In this document: positions 49,789 through 61,448 of the stretch, piece after piece
How the letters are laid out: each line of letters begins with the position of its first letter
Position numbering within the stretch: position 1 is the stretch's first letter
Source of the DNA: Miscanthus floridulus
Lineage: Eukaryota > Streptophyta > Magnoliopsida > Poales > Poaceae
Direction: 5' to 3'
DNA length: 64,000 nt
NCBI RefSeq assembly: GCF_019320115.1
Contig: NC_089598.1
Coordinates: 24,705,585 to 24,769,584 of the forward strand
Translations under genes and position numbers: made by a program
Notes under the pieces: generated by a model
What the model was told of the DNA's origin: nothing
Databases searched by the model: none
Seen by the model: only the letters and a program-made list of their open reading frames with translations

Positions 49789-49860
49789 GACAGTGTGGTG
49801 TAGTGGTAGAGGACGTTCGTGCGCAGGGAGAGGTCACGGGTTCGAATCTTGTCGGCCGCG
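49789..49860 (+). ncRNA. tRNA-like / RNA polymerase III promoter-like module
   Basis: An A-box-like TGGTGTAGTGG (49796-49806) and a near-consensus B-box GGTTCGAATC (49839-49848) are spaced as in a tRNA. ACGGG and CTTGT flanking TTCGAAT can form a T arm with wobble pairs. The anticodon arm and acceptor stem are poor, so it is more likely a tRNA-derived SINE head or tRNA pseudogene than a working tRNA. It sits inside CACTA-B. Confidence 0.45.
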
Positions 49861-50100
49861 TTGCTGCGAAATTTACGCGAAAAATGCAGGAGATGGGCGG
49901 GCGCTGGCCGGTAGGGGCCTCCACCTATTAAAAAAATTCCCATTTTTTTTCCATTTTTCCCATTTTTTCAGGTTTTTTTTCGGTTCCAACTTTGCCGAGT
50001 GTCGGGCACTCGGCAAAGAATTCTTTGCCGACGGATTTTTTACCGGAGGCTCTTTGCCGAGTGCATTAGGCACTCGGCAAAGCGCCTGAATCCAGTAGTG

Positions 50101-50755
50101 CCGTATCTTTGAAGAATTAAAATATGGAGCGCACTGTAGGTTAATTGGTTCCAAATTGAAGTGCAAACCTTGAATATGTTCGACAGTTGACACAACCATT
50201 ATTGGGAGCCATTATTCATTGTGAAAATGCACATTCTGAATTGTATAATGCTGATGCGCCATTTAACATAATCCCTGATTATGACTGGAGAACTAATGTT
50301 CCTCAGCACCCCACAATGGGTCACAAATCATCTGCTTTGCATAATGCAGTATTGAAACTGCATGTGTTAGTTTCCACCTTCAAGCCAGTGCTTCCCAAAA
50401 TCCCCATAAGCGGATTATCCTTTTGTGGTGGTGGAAGCACATATGCATGTATTAATGAACAGTTCATCAGATTTATTCATATTTCTCAGTGTCAGTATAT
50501 TGATTGAACCTTGCTAACTTATTGAAACAGGAGGAAATATTTGGTTCAGTGCTTCTCTTAATGAAGGTATCCTGAATTTCTTTTTTCCTTTACTTTCAGC
50601 ATCAATAGGTTTTGCTGTGCTGCCATTACTGATCCTTTTCTTTTCTCAAAATTTCAGGCAGAGAGCCTAGATGACGCCATCCAAATTATAAACAGAAACA
50701 AGTAATATCTTTCTCCTCTATGCTTGTAGATCTGAAGCATTCCTTGCAATCTAGT
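50101..50755 (+). repeat. tandem duplication, copy 1, exon part (B)
   Basis: Near-identical to 52538-53193. It includes exons 50531-50566 (EEIFGSVLLLMK) and 50658-50701 (AESLDDAIQIINRN plus two bases). The Ser in this copy replaces the Pro of copy 2, a C to T change. It ends at CTAGTA, where sequence A begins again. Confidence 0.92.
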
Positions 50756-51862
50756 AAAAAAAGACTGTAATACAGAAAGCGACAAGGTTTTTACTTCCTG
50801 GAAAGAACAGTTCAGATTGGCGTATGTGCATGATTGTTGCACAGGATGTGGTATCCATCTTTTGAAGAATTGTCATTTAAGGTCCCTTTGTTAGACTCTA
50901 ATGTTTTGGTTAGGAAGAAGAATAAATTAGCCGCTCATATATAACTAAAAGTCCCCTGTATGAGATGTACAACGGCTAATTGCTTCCTCCTTTTGAACAA
51001 TTTCAGAGTGCAGTGCGTTTTTACAGCAGGGTGAATTGATGTTCGGCCCCATTCGGCTTACCCGGCTTGTTTTTCAGTCGGAACAGTATTTTTCTCTCAC
51101 AACAATTCAGCCAGAACAGTGTTTTTCAGCCAGTTTCGTCTGGAAGCACAACAGTACTAGCTGTAAGATCCAGAGTTCACTCACTAGTCAGTAAAGTATA
51201 ATCACGCCTTATTTCCTTTATTTACTCAGTTAGTAACGTGCATGTATGCTCAGCAGAATATACCTTTTTTCTGCTTCTGAATTCTGAAAACTGCTCTGCG
51301 ACTTCACTTTCAGAAGCGGCCCTCAACTAGGCAGTACAGCTACTTGCCGTGATCAACTTAGCTAGCATCCTTGAAATTCAGTACCTGAGACGACATGCTG
51401 AATATGGATGCTTTGGACGTGATGAACCGCTCACTTTAGATCTGCATGAGTGACCATGTCGATTTGTTCACAACACACACCAGATACTGAAGTGAACTTT
51501 CTTCAAGCTTAAGCCGTGCTACAAATATTCCTTCATCTAAAAAAAGTCGTGCTACACATGCAACGTCCTCGATGGTGATGTGAGCATCCCTCTCCGGCCG
51601 TCTCTCTAACACCGCGTCTACTACTACATGCTCATGCATGAAGCCATTCTCCCGGATATACATGCTCATCTCTTCGGCTGGCTTCTTGACAACAACAGGC
51701 TTAAGCTCCCAGGCTAACGTCTAACGAGAACATTTGGAAGCTGGAGGAATCATCCTACCAGAATTGCCTTGGTACTCAAGAGACCGGGGATCACATCTTT
51801 GTTTCCTGTCCTATAGCCTCTCACATTTGGGACTGCTTAGGTTTTTTTTTTGGTGGGGTGGG
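50756..51862. repeat. tandem duplication, copy 2, flank part (A')
   Basis: Repeats 40066-41183 with few changes, including the MITE (51048-51145), the short minus-strand frame (51436-51669) and the GGTGGGGTGGG preceding a CACTACTGGAAACGG terminus. The junction with B is within an A-run near 50755-50763. Confidence 0.92.
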
Positions 51863-52537
51863 CACTACTGGAAACGGGATCTTTGCCGAGTGTCAAAAAT
51901 CGGGCACTCGACAAAGACATTCTTTGTCGAGTGCCGCACTCGGCAAAAAAAGGCTCTCGTCAAAGGACTTCTTTGCCGAGTGCCAAGCTCTCGGCAAAAG
52001 CGCGGCACTCGGCATAGGCTGCCCCGCGTAACGGTGTTCGGCCACGTCCTTATTTGCTGAGCGCCTGCTGTTAGGCACTCGGCAAAGAAGGTTTTTTTTT
52101 CAAAAAAAATCTTTGTCGAGTGTCCCAGATCTAGCACTCGGCAAAGATTTTTTTTTTTGAAAAATACTTTGCCGAGTGCCTGCTGTTAGGCACTCGGCAA
52201 AGAAGGTTTTCACTATTGGAAACAGAGACTTTGCCGAGTGCAAAATTATTTGCCGAGTGTCAAAAATCGGGCACTCGGCAAAGACCTTCTTTGCCGAGTG
52301 CTGCACTCGGCAAAGAATTGCACTCGGCAAAGAGTTCTTTGCTGAGTGTCGGGCATCGGCAACAAAATGCACTCGGCAAATGACTTCTTTGCCGAGTGCC
52401 AGACTCTCGGCAAAAGCGCGGCACTCGGCAAAGGATGACCCGCGTAACGGTGTTCCGCCACGCCCTTATTTGCCGAGTGCCTGCTGTTAGGCACTCGGCA
52501 AAGTAGGCACTCGGCAAAGCGCCTGAATCCAGTAGTG
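51863..52537. mobile_element. CACTA remnant, fusion of CACTA-A left end and CACTA-B right end
   Basis: The left part follows 41184-41783 (including the inner CACTATTGGAAACAG terminus at 52210). The last 37 bases follow the right end of CACTA-B. The switch occurs within GGCACTCGGCAAAG (52490-52516), a subterminal repeat. Flanks are GGG and CCG, exactly the outer flanks of CACTA-A (left) and CACTA-B (right). Confidence 0.85.
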
Positions 52538-53193
52538 CCGTATCTTTGAAGAATTAAAATATGGAGTGCACTGTAGTTTAATTGGTTCCAAATTGAAGTG
52601 CAAACCTTGAATATGTTCGACAGTTGACACAACCATTATTGGGAGCCATTTTTCATTGTGAAAATGCACATTCTGAATTGTATAATGCTGATGCGCCATT
52701 TAACATAATCCCTGATTATGACTGGAGAACTAATGTTCCTCAGCACCCCACAATGGGTCACAAATCATCTGCTTTGCATAATGCAGTATTGAAACTGCAT
52801 GTGTTAGTTTCCACCTTCAAACCAGTGCTTTCCAAAATCCCCATAAGCGGATTATCCTTTTGTGGTGGTGGAAGCACATATGCATGTATTAATGAACAGT
52901 TCATCAGATTTATTCATATTTCTCAGTGTCAGTATATTGATTGAACCTTGCTAACTTATTGGAACAGGAGGAAATATTTGGTCCAGTGCTTCTCTTAATG
53001 AAGGTATCCTGAATTTCTTTTTTCCTTTACTTTCAGCATCAATAGGTTTTGCTGTGCTGCCATTACTGATCCTTTTCTTTTCTCAAAATTTCAGGCAGAG
53101 AGCCTAGATGACGCCATCCAAATTATAAACAGAAACAAGTAATATCTTTCTCCTCTATGCTTGTAGATCTGAAGCATTCCTTGCAATCTAGTA
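52538..53193 (+). repeat. tandem duplication, copy 2, exon part (B')
   Basis: Repeats 50101-50755. Exons 52968-53003 (EEIFGPVLLLMK) and 53095-53138 (AESLDDAIQIINRN plus two bases) have correct splice borders. This copy continues into the rest of the gene, so it marks the original gene junction on the right. Confidence 0.92.
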
Positions 53194-53223
53194 TAAATTA
53201 TATTTATTTGTCCCTGTCTGCAG

Positions 53224-53800
53224 GTATATGGCAATGGGGCTTCCATATTTACAACATCTGGTGTCTCCGCCAGGAAATTTCAAACAGACATTGAAGCTGG
53301 CCAGGTATAGTATGTGTCATTTTCAAAAGATTATCACCTGATTGCATTGCATATGCTACTTAAAAAAGAAAAGAAACGAAAGAAATGGTTACATTCTGAA
53401 TTTGATAAAACTAGGAACCAGAAGACATGAAGTGACTCTTGCAGCATGTATTATTATTCAAAACGTTTTTATGGTTTCATTTGCAGGTGGGCATCAACGT
53501 GCCGATTCCAGTTCCCCTGCCATTCTTCTCCTTCACGGGAAGCAAAGCTTCATTTGCAGGAGATTTGAATTTCTACGGTACACCCTTCTCAGCTTAACAC
53601 CACTTGATCCTTCCCCAATAGTCACAATGGCACTCACATAATCGCAAAGAAGTTCTATTTGTGAGTAACTAACACGATGGCATGGGATATCAGGCAAGGC
53701 TGGCGTGCAGTTCTTCACCCAGATCAAGACGATCACGCAGCAGTGGAAGGAGTCGCCGGCGCAGCGAGTCTCCCTCTCCATGCCCACCTCTCAGAAGTGA
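53224..53800 (+). pseudogene. last three dehydrogenase exons
   Basis: Exon 53224-53304 begins GTATATGGCAATGG where the family sequence (K)YGNGAS needs GTATGGC. The extra two bases shift the frame from here. Exons 53487-53577 and 53694-53800 are otherwise well preserved (DLNFY, GKAGVQFFTQIKT, SMPTSQK, TGA). They are in phase with each other through the G/GC split codon. Confidence 0.88.
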
Positions 53801-54048
53801 GACGTCATGGACCCCTCACTCTACTCTCCAAAGCTTCACTCCTCTGGACGTAGACTCATGCATGGCCACCAGTTGTTCAGGTGATTGGTAGGCACGGCAG
53901 CACTCCATGCATGGCCATGATACTAGTGTGCTCGATCGCTCTTTTGTCCGACACCATGCATGCACATTCAAAACATCCAATTACCAAGATTTAGATATGA
54001 GCGCTGCCCATTCTGCTGTGTAAAGGTTAAAGAATATTGTAAAAGCCC
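53801..54048 (+). other. 3' UTR/downstream of the dehydrogenase pseudogene
   Basis: Non-coding sequence with several CATGCATG motifs. It ends at AGCCC, directly against the left terminus of CACTA-2. Confidence 0.5.
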
Positions 54049-54065
54049 CACTAGTACAGAAACGG

Positions 54066-54262
54066 GCTTTACTCCCGGTTGGGAAACCCCTTCAGTCCCG
54101 GTTTCCCAACCGGGAGCACAAATCCGGGACTAGTCCCGGCTTCTCGTCCGGGACTAACCTTTAGTCCCGGTTGGTAAGACCAACCGGGACTAAAGAGGTC
54201 TCCCGGCCTGGCCACGTGGGGCGACGCTTTAGTCCCGGTTGGTATTACCAACCGGGACTAAA
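54066..54262. repeat. CACTA-2 left subterminal repeat array
   Basis: TTTAGTCCCGGTTGG units in both orientations, as at 5039-5262 but slightly shorter. Hairpin pairs lie near 54161-54194 and 54228-54262. Confidence 0.85.
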
Positions 54263-54471
54263 TGTTTCCTTTTTTTCTTTTTGTTTCTATTTTCAATTGA
54301 TGATTCGTTTTGGTTTTCGAATAGGTTTTCGAATACGCATTCTACGCTGCTAGTAATATACGTATTCTACACGTTTATAATGTTCGAACATTTTGTACAA
54401 ACTAAAGTATGAAACTAACGTATATATTACATGCATATACATATATTGTACGTTATTTTATGTACATATAA

Positions 54472-54503
<32 letters not shown>

Positions 54504-54639
54504 ACAAATAAAGCTTGCATTGTATATTCTATCATATCCTTGGGATAACAAATTCACTCCATCTGGTTTGGCTTCCATGTTTCGTTGACGTCATTGTAGA
54601 ACTCGCCGGCGGGGTTGAGGACCTGGTCATTAAGAAATC

Positions 54640-57400
54640 CTGCTATCGACATTAATTATTTAACACTCACTTGAAGTTGTAGGGGAAGAGTATGTTCTTG
54701 TTTTGTTGGTTCACTAAGAACCTCATGAGATTTTTCTCGAATTCAGCTTTCCATTGAGGCGGGGGGTTAGGGTGTTTGAATACGATATTTGGATCAATGA
54801 AACCAACATCATTATCCTTTCTCTTTCTGAGTTTTGTCATCTCATATCTGCATATATAAAAATATAGTGTGAGGATATATAATTTATATATATACATGTA
54901 GCTTTATATATATACACTTTAATAGTAGAAAATAATCACACTTACAGATAATAGCAGCTAATGAGACTTTTGTCGAGAGAGTCCAGGTGACATAGTTGGT
55001 GTAATTCTACAAACTCGACATATATAACGTCATCGCCACGGAAATAATGTTGGTTTCTAACTCTGACAGGAACAAAGGCCTCTTCCCGTTCACACGCCGC
55101 CATGTACCACTTGTTTAGCAGGTACATTTGCGTACCCAGATCACCTAAGGCCTCAGGGTTGCATAGACTCTTTCCATGTTCAAATTTCTTCCAAGGATCC
55201 ACTTTCTGAGCAGATGGTCCTTCAGCGAGCACTTGGGCAAGGTCCAAACCAGTTTCCTCGTAAAACCGAGCCAGCTCCTCAAAATCGACGTCTAAGTCTA
55301 AGTTCGAACCATATTCATTATGAATGACAAGAGGGGGGACTGATTGTTGCGATTGTTGTCCGAGTTGTGCAACACCTTTCTCTGGTCTAGTCTTTTTCTG
55401 CGCCGCCTCAAATGACTTGGTGAGAGAGCGGTTGTAGTCCGATTTTGGCAGGGTCTTTTGAGATTCCCGCCTTTTCTGGTCCACCTTCTTTCTTAGAAGA
55501 TCTGGAGGTAGGTAGAAGTACGGTTTCTCCGGGTTCTCCCTCGCTTTTTATTGCTTTTTCACTTTTTCAAAGAAACTGTCCATATCTTTTTGTACTACAA
55601 CATTTAATTCCTTTTCACTTTTCTTGTAAGACAGTTTTTGGGAAATAATTGGATTAGATGTGGCTTTCTTCTTTGCCGGCTGGTGGGCCAACGGCTTCAT
55701 TTGCGGGGGCGAACCTCTGAGGAGCTGGCTTCTTCTTAGTCATCAAGGGAGGCGGGGAAGCCGTTGGAGACCTTCTTGGAGGCGTTGGAGACCTCCTTGG
55801 AGGTGGCGGTGGTGGCGGCGTTGCCACCTGATTTCCTAGAGCACTATGATGATCTGGAGATTGGATAATTGGACTTAGGTTGGCAGAGACCCTGCAGTGT
55901 GAGTATAAAAAAGAATAATTAGGTATAAGAAATTATTATTTTTAATCATGCATGTCAATAGAAAATTAGTGAAATTTTTTTTTGTTCACCTATTGTCTGG
56001 CAATTGAGGAAGCGGCGGTGGACTAGAGACCCCGGGAATAATGATGTAGCGCTTGCGCCATAGTATGAATGTCTTCTCTGCTTCTCCTAGAGTCTTCTCC
56101 CCATCACCTCCTGGAATGTCAAGAGCCAGATCACTAAAACCTTTGTTAACTCTATCCACTGAGACGCTAACATATCCAGGTGGTATTATTGCCCCATGGA
56201 TTCTTGGTGTCTTGGTAGGATCTGGAGGAGAAAAAACACCGAGAGCCACCATGATTGTGGCATTCTCTTTATGAATATGTAGCTCACATGATGTAAACGG
56301 TGCAGTGATGTCATCCACAGAGAAACGTAGCATTGCGTTATCTTGATTTGGCAACTCCGTGGAAGCGCAGCTACTTTTCAACTGATCAGGGGGGCTAATA
56401 TTAATGTTGATTCCTGCATCTGATGCCTACCTTTAGGCATTCATTGCTATTTGCACTTGCTTTATGATTTCGTCTTGCATTCTAGCTTGCATGTTTTTTT
56501 GCGCTCTTGTGCTTAAAGCAATGCCTACCATGACTCACGAACATATTCCTCCAACCTGCTGATCCACGCTGCTTCCTCATCCTTCCTTCTCTGCCAGCTT
56601 CTGTAGGTATCTCTGTCGTTAGGAAAACCATGCTTCCAAGAAATGTTCCGTCCTAAACCTCTTGTTTGGCCACTGTGTTCAGCAGTCCCAATGGCATACG
56701 TTAGTTCATCCTTCTCTCTATTGGGCCTGAACGCACCAATAGCTTTAGCTTGTAGAGCATAAGATAATCTTTGTGTTGCTCTTTTGAGTTTTGGGCCATG
56801 AACCAGCTTCTCGGTCTTAAGGTCCAGTCTTCCCCCATGAGCGAAAAATCAATTCTTCACGCGTTTGGGCCAATTGAGTGATTCTGGTGTGATACCCTTA
56901 GTAAGAATGTCTGCTTCCATTTTTTCCCACTTGGGAATGGCAGTCGCGTAGCCACCAGATCCCATGCCATGGTGGTATACCTTCTGTCGGGCATTCTCTA
57001 GGTTCCTTCTGACCCATTCCTCACCCTCTTCCGATGTCTTGTACTGTACAAAATCATTCTAGTAGGGCCTCAACTTCATGAGCGAGCCACTAGTATTGAA
57101 ATTGGGCGTTAGGTTCTTCTTGACGTATTTCATGTATAGGGATTTCTTCCAAGTCTAGAATTGTGTGGCCATCTTCTTCATAGCCCACTTTCGAACTAGC
57201 TCCTTTAATTCACGATCGTTGATATCATCATAATCATCCGCTTGCAACGTGAAATGTTGAAGGATATCATCCCAAATTAAATTCTTATCAAGATCAGAGA
57301 CAAAACTAACATGAGGCTCGTTGATCTTATTAACATTCATCATTTGGTTTTTCATCACACATTCTCCACGGGAAATCCACCGTCTAGCAGAAAATTCATT
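54640..57400 (-). pseudogene. TNPA-like gene of CACTA-2, 5' and 3' deleted
   Basis: Retained minus-strand parts: NDVGFIDPNIVFKHPNPPPQ (54740-54840), the HQLCHLDSLDKSLISCY exon with its upstream MYLLNKWYMAACERE (54942-55484), a Pro-rich linker, and the DUF8039-like GYVSVSVDRV, LDIPGGDGEKTLGEA and FILWRKRYIIIPG (55986-56381). Coiled-coil and KWEK regions follow, then NEPHVSFVSDLDKN (57155-57330). Missing are the Ulp1 His and Cys exons and the first exons. The TAG at 57155-57157 is the same codon as the TAG at 8788-8790 in CACTA-1. Other stops are scattered. Confidence 0.75.
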
Positions 57401-57482
57401 TGAACCATAGAAAATATGAAAACACGACAATAAAATCTGAAGTCACAATTATTACATAATAGGTCTAATACATCACTATATA

Positions 57483-60400
57483 TCAAGCGGGCACAGTAGT
57501 GAACTTTTTCTTAACATATATCCCTTGATTATGATCGCGCCAGAACCATGGAGTGTCCTCATCATTTAACTGGATGCTTGGGTCTTTAGTCACTATGAAG
57601 GGTGGAATTCGGTCATCCTTTTCATAATCTTCTGATATGTCTGACTTGTCTTCAATTCCGACGATGTTTCTTCTCCCTGAAAGAACTATGTGGCGCTTTG
57701 GCTCATTGATTGGGTCGTTGTTGTTTTTTCCTCTCTTCGGTTTTGTAGCCATGTCCTTGACATAGAACACCTGATTCACATCCTTGGCAAGGACGAATGG
57801 TTCGTCTTTGTACCCAATATTGTTGAGGTGCACGGTTGTCATTCCATACTGGTTGTCGACTGCTACCCTGCCTCCAGTCGCCTTTACCCATTGGCACTTG
57901 AACAAAGGTACCTTTAAAGTAGGTGCATAGTTTAGTTCCCATATCTCCTCTATGTGGCCATAATATGTTTGCTTATTTCCATTAGGGTCGGTGGCATCTA
58001 TGCGGACACCACTGTTTTGGTTGGTGCTCCTTTTATCTTGGGCTACTGTGTAAAATATATTCCCATTTATCTCGTACCCTTTGTATGTGAGGATATGCCA
58101 CGATGGCTGCCTAGCCAACAAATAAAGTTGCTCATCAATACTCTCATCACCCTGACATTCTTTTCGCAACTAGTCGCTGAAAGTTTCCATGTGCTGACGC
58201 GTAATCCAAGCTTCAGACTTCCCTTGAAACTCGGATCGGAGGAACTCTTTATGTGTCTCGATATACGGATCCACCAAAGAGGAGTTTTGTAGAACTGTGT
58301 AGTGTCCTTTATTAAAATAATTGTCCTGTATACCAATATATGGTTTCTTCCCTAGTGTCCCCTTTCCACTTAGTCTCCCCTCGTGTCGCGATTTAGGAAC
58401 ACCAATCGGGTCAAGGTCGGGAATAAAGTCAACACAAAACTCAATGACCTCCTCTGTTCCATAGCCCTTGGCGATGCTTCCTTCTGGTCGAGCACGGTTG
58501 TGAACATATTTCTTTAGGACTCCCATGAACCTCTCAAAGGGGAACATGTTGTGCAGGAACACAGGACCGAGAATGCTAATCTCCTTGACCAGGTGAACTA
58601 GGAGGTGTGTCATGATATTAAAGAAGGAAGGAGGGAACACCAACTCAAAGCTGACAAGACATTGAACCACATCATTCTGTAGTTTAGCTAGATCCATTGG
58701 ATCGATTGCCTTCTGAGAAATTGCATTTAGGAATGCACATAGCTTCACGGTGGCTAGACGTACATTTGGAGGTAGAATTCCTCTTAATGCAACGGGAAGT
58801 AATTGTGTCATGAGCGTGGCAGTCATGGGACTTTAAGTTTAGGAATTTCTTCTCTGGCACATTTATTATACCCTTTATATTCGAGAAGAATCCAGATGGT
58901 ACCTTGATGCTTGCTAGGCATTCAAACATGCTTTCCTTCTCTTCTTTGCTAAGAGTGTAGCTAGCAGGACTTAAATAATGGCGTCCATCATCTGTCTTCT
59001 CTGGATGCAGGTTGTCTCGTTCTTTCAAACACCGTAGGTCCTGTCGTGCTTCAAGTGTGTCCTTAGGCTTCCCATACACACACATGAAGCCTAATAGGTT
59101 CACATAAAGATTCTTCGTCAGGTGCATCACGTCGATTGCGCTATGGACCTCTAGGGCTTGCTAATAGGGTAGCTCTCAAAATATGGACTTCTTCTTCCAC
59201 ATAGGTGCGTGACCGTCGGCGTTGTTCGGAACAGGTTCGCTGCCATATGCCTTTCCAAATACTACTTTCACATCCTTCACCATATTGAGTACATCCTCAC
59301 CAGTTCGGTTGCCTGGCTTAGTCTGGTGGTCTGCCTTACCTTTAAAATGCTTGCCTTTCTTTCTTAGGGGGTGATTCACAGGAAGAAATCGACGATGGCC
59401 AAGGTACACGACCTTTCGACATTTTTTCAAGAATATACCTTTAATGTCATCGAAACAGTGCGTGCACACATTATATCCCTTGTTTGATTGTCCTAAAAGA
59501 TTACTTAGAGCAGGCCAATCATTGATTGTTACAAACAACAATGCTCGTAGGTCAAAGTGCTCCTGTTTGTGCTCATCCCACATACGTACACCTGGTCTAT
59601 TCCACAAAAGTAGAAGTTCTTCAACTAGTGGCCTCAGGTACACATCAATGTCGTTGCTAGGTTGCCTTGGGCCTTGGATGAGCATTGGTATCATAATAAA
59701 CTTACGCTTCATGCATAACCAGGGAGGAAGGTTGTAGATACATAGAGTAACAGGCCAAGTGCTATGACTACTGCTCTGCTCCTCGAAAGGATTCATACCA
59801 TCCGTACTTAAAGCAAACCTTAAGTTTCTTGCGTCATTTGTAAACTCCAAGAATTCTCTATCGATTGCTCTCCACTAGGACCCATCAGCAGGGTGTCTCA
59901 ACATATTGTCTACCTTACGGTCTTCTTTGTGCCATCGCAACAACTTTGCATGGTCTTTGTTTCTAAACAGATGTTTCAAGCGTGGTATTATAGGAGCATA
60001 CCACATAATATTGGCAGGGATTTTCTTTGTGGGACGTTCGCCCTCAACATCACCAGGGTCATCTCGCCTGATCTTATACCGCGATGCATGACATACCGGG
60101 CATGCATCTAACTTCTCGTACTCCTCGCCACGGTAGAGGATGCAGTCATTAGGACATGCATGTATCTTCTAGATTTCTAATCTCAAAGGGCAGACTACCT
60201 ATTTTGCTTCGTACGTAGTGGCGGGTAATTCGTTATCCTTCGAAAGCATCTTCTTTTGGATTTTCAGTAACTCCCCAAATCCCTTGTCATATACACCATT
60301 CTTTGCCTTCCATTGTAGCAATTCCAGTGTGGTACCCAACTTTTTCTGCCCCACATCACAAGTTGGGTATAGCAATTTCTTGTGATCCTCTAGCATGCGC

Positions 60401-61448
60401 TCGAACTTGATCTTCTCCTTTTCACTTTTGCATTCTCTTTGTGCGTCACGAATGGCTTGACCAAGATCATCAGCGGGCTCATCTTCTGCCCCTATATCTT
60501 CTTCAGGTTCCCCCATTGCAGTATCATTGAAGGCCCCATATTCAGCAATAATGTTATTATCGTCCCATTGTTCTTCTTCACCTTCTTCCATTATAACCCC
60601 GGTTTCTCCGTGCTCCGTCCAACAAATATAGTTTGGCATGAAACCCGACTTCAACAAGTGTGAATGAAGACTCCTTGAGCTAGCATATTCCTTCAAATTC
60701 TTACATATGACACATGGGCAGCACATGAAACCATCGCGTTTGTTTGCCTCGGCCACACGTAAGAAATAATGCACGCCCTCAACGAACTCTTGGGAGCGGC
60801 GATCAGCATTGTACATCCAATACCATCTCATCTGCATTACATGACATACATACCATATTAAAACCTAGAACATAATTAGTTAATTATACGACATGCATGC
60901 CACCACACAAGGTATTAATTTATGAAAGTCTCGCTATAATGTAGACAATTTCAACTATCACTAAAAAAACTAAAGCTAAAATGCACTTCAGCAGCATAAG
61001 GATTTCACGATCAATCCCAACTAAAACAGACAGATCATACGTTTGTTCAACATCTATGGGCTTCTTCCGCAGGATCACTGCCTCATCAGCCGCCGTAACT
61101 GCCTGTGCAAGAGAGTTTTGCACGTGTTCAACATACTCTTCCTCCCAGTACCTAGCCTGAACATCTAGTGCTATCCCACTGAAATTAAAACAAAAAATTA
61201 GAACTTTAATCACAATCATCATGAAAATAAGTATAAATTAATCATAATCATCAAATGCGACAAAATAACTCACATTGCGATCCGAACACTTGTAGAAGAT
61301 ACGGCCCTTGTTGGGAACACTCCTTCCTCACCCGGTACTCCATCACAATCTTCTCCTCACTACTTGCCGCATGCAATAAGAGGGAGGTCCAGGCCTCAGT
61401 CGCTTTGTAACCCGAATGAGAGGCCGAGGACCCGGAAGTAGTTGCCAT
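57483..61448 (-). pseudogene. TNPD-like CACTA transposase (Transposase_21 family), CACTA-2
   Basis: Same domain order as in CACTA-1. GRF-like exon 61448-61251 is disrupted by 1-bp indels near 61318 and elsewhere. A helical exon lies at 61130-61040. The main exon from 60837 (MQMRWYWMYNADRRSQ) carries CCPCVICKN, LSTDGMNPFEEQSSSH (about 59800), the Cys-rich CTHCFDDIKG, a DUF4218-like MFPFERFMGVLKKYVHNRAR (58480-58560) and DUF4216-like VRIDATDPNGNKQTYYGHIE through DNQYGMTTVHLNNIGY (57800-58020). Stops lie near 60172, 59876, 59173 and 59161. The DUF4218 and DUF4216 parts are better preserved than in CACTA-1. Confidence 0.87.

Larger units (their letters stand above)
48659..50100. mobile_element. 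CACTA element B, small non-autonomous
   Basis: Starts CACTACCGGAGACCGG and ends GCCTGAATCCAGTAGTG, with CTTTGCCGAGTG repeats inside both ends (48679-48806 and 49990-50085). The interior holds a ~147-bp tandem array and a tRNA-like module, with no transposase. Flanking triplets are TAT and CCG, so no target duplication is seen. It lies in an intron of the dehydrogenase pseudogene. Confidence 0.8.
48324..53800 (+). pseudogene. methylmalonate-semialdehyde dehydrogenase (ALDH6 type), C-terminal exons only, rearranged
   Basis: Family role: mitochondrial, CoA-dependent oxidation of malonate and methylmalonate semialdehydes in valine and pyrimidine breakdown. Seven exon types with correct GT-AG borders encode the C-terminal third: 48324-48404 (AKDRICNLVQSG), 48486-48563 (VPQYEDGNFVGPT), EEIFG exon, AESLDD exon, 53224-53304, 53487-53577 ([15 protein letters not shown]) and 53694-53800, ending SLSMPTSQK and TGA. 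The N-terminal two-thirds, including catalytic Cys and cofactor-binding parts, is absent from the window. CACTA-B lies in one intron. The EEIFG and AESLDD exons are duplicated, and a 2-bp insertion shifts the frame at 53226-53230. It cannot yield a working enzyme. Confidence 0.9.
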
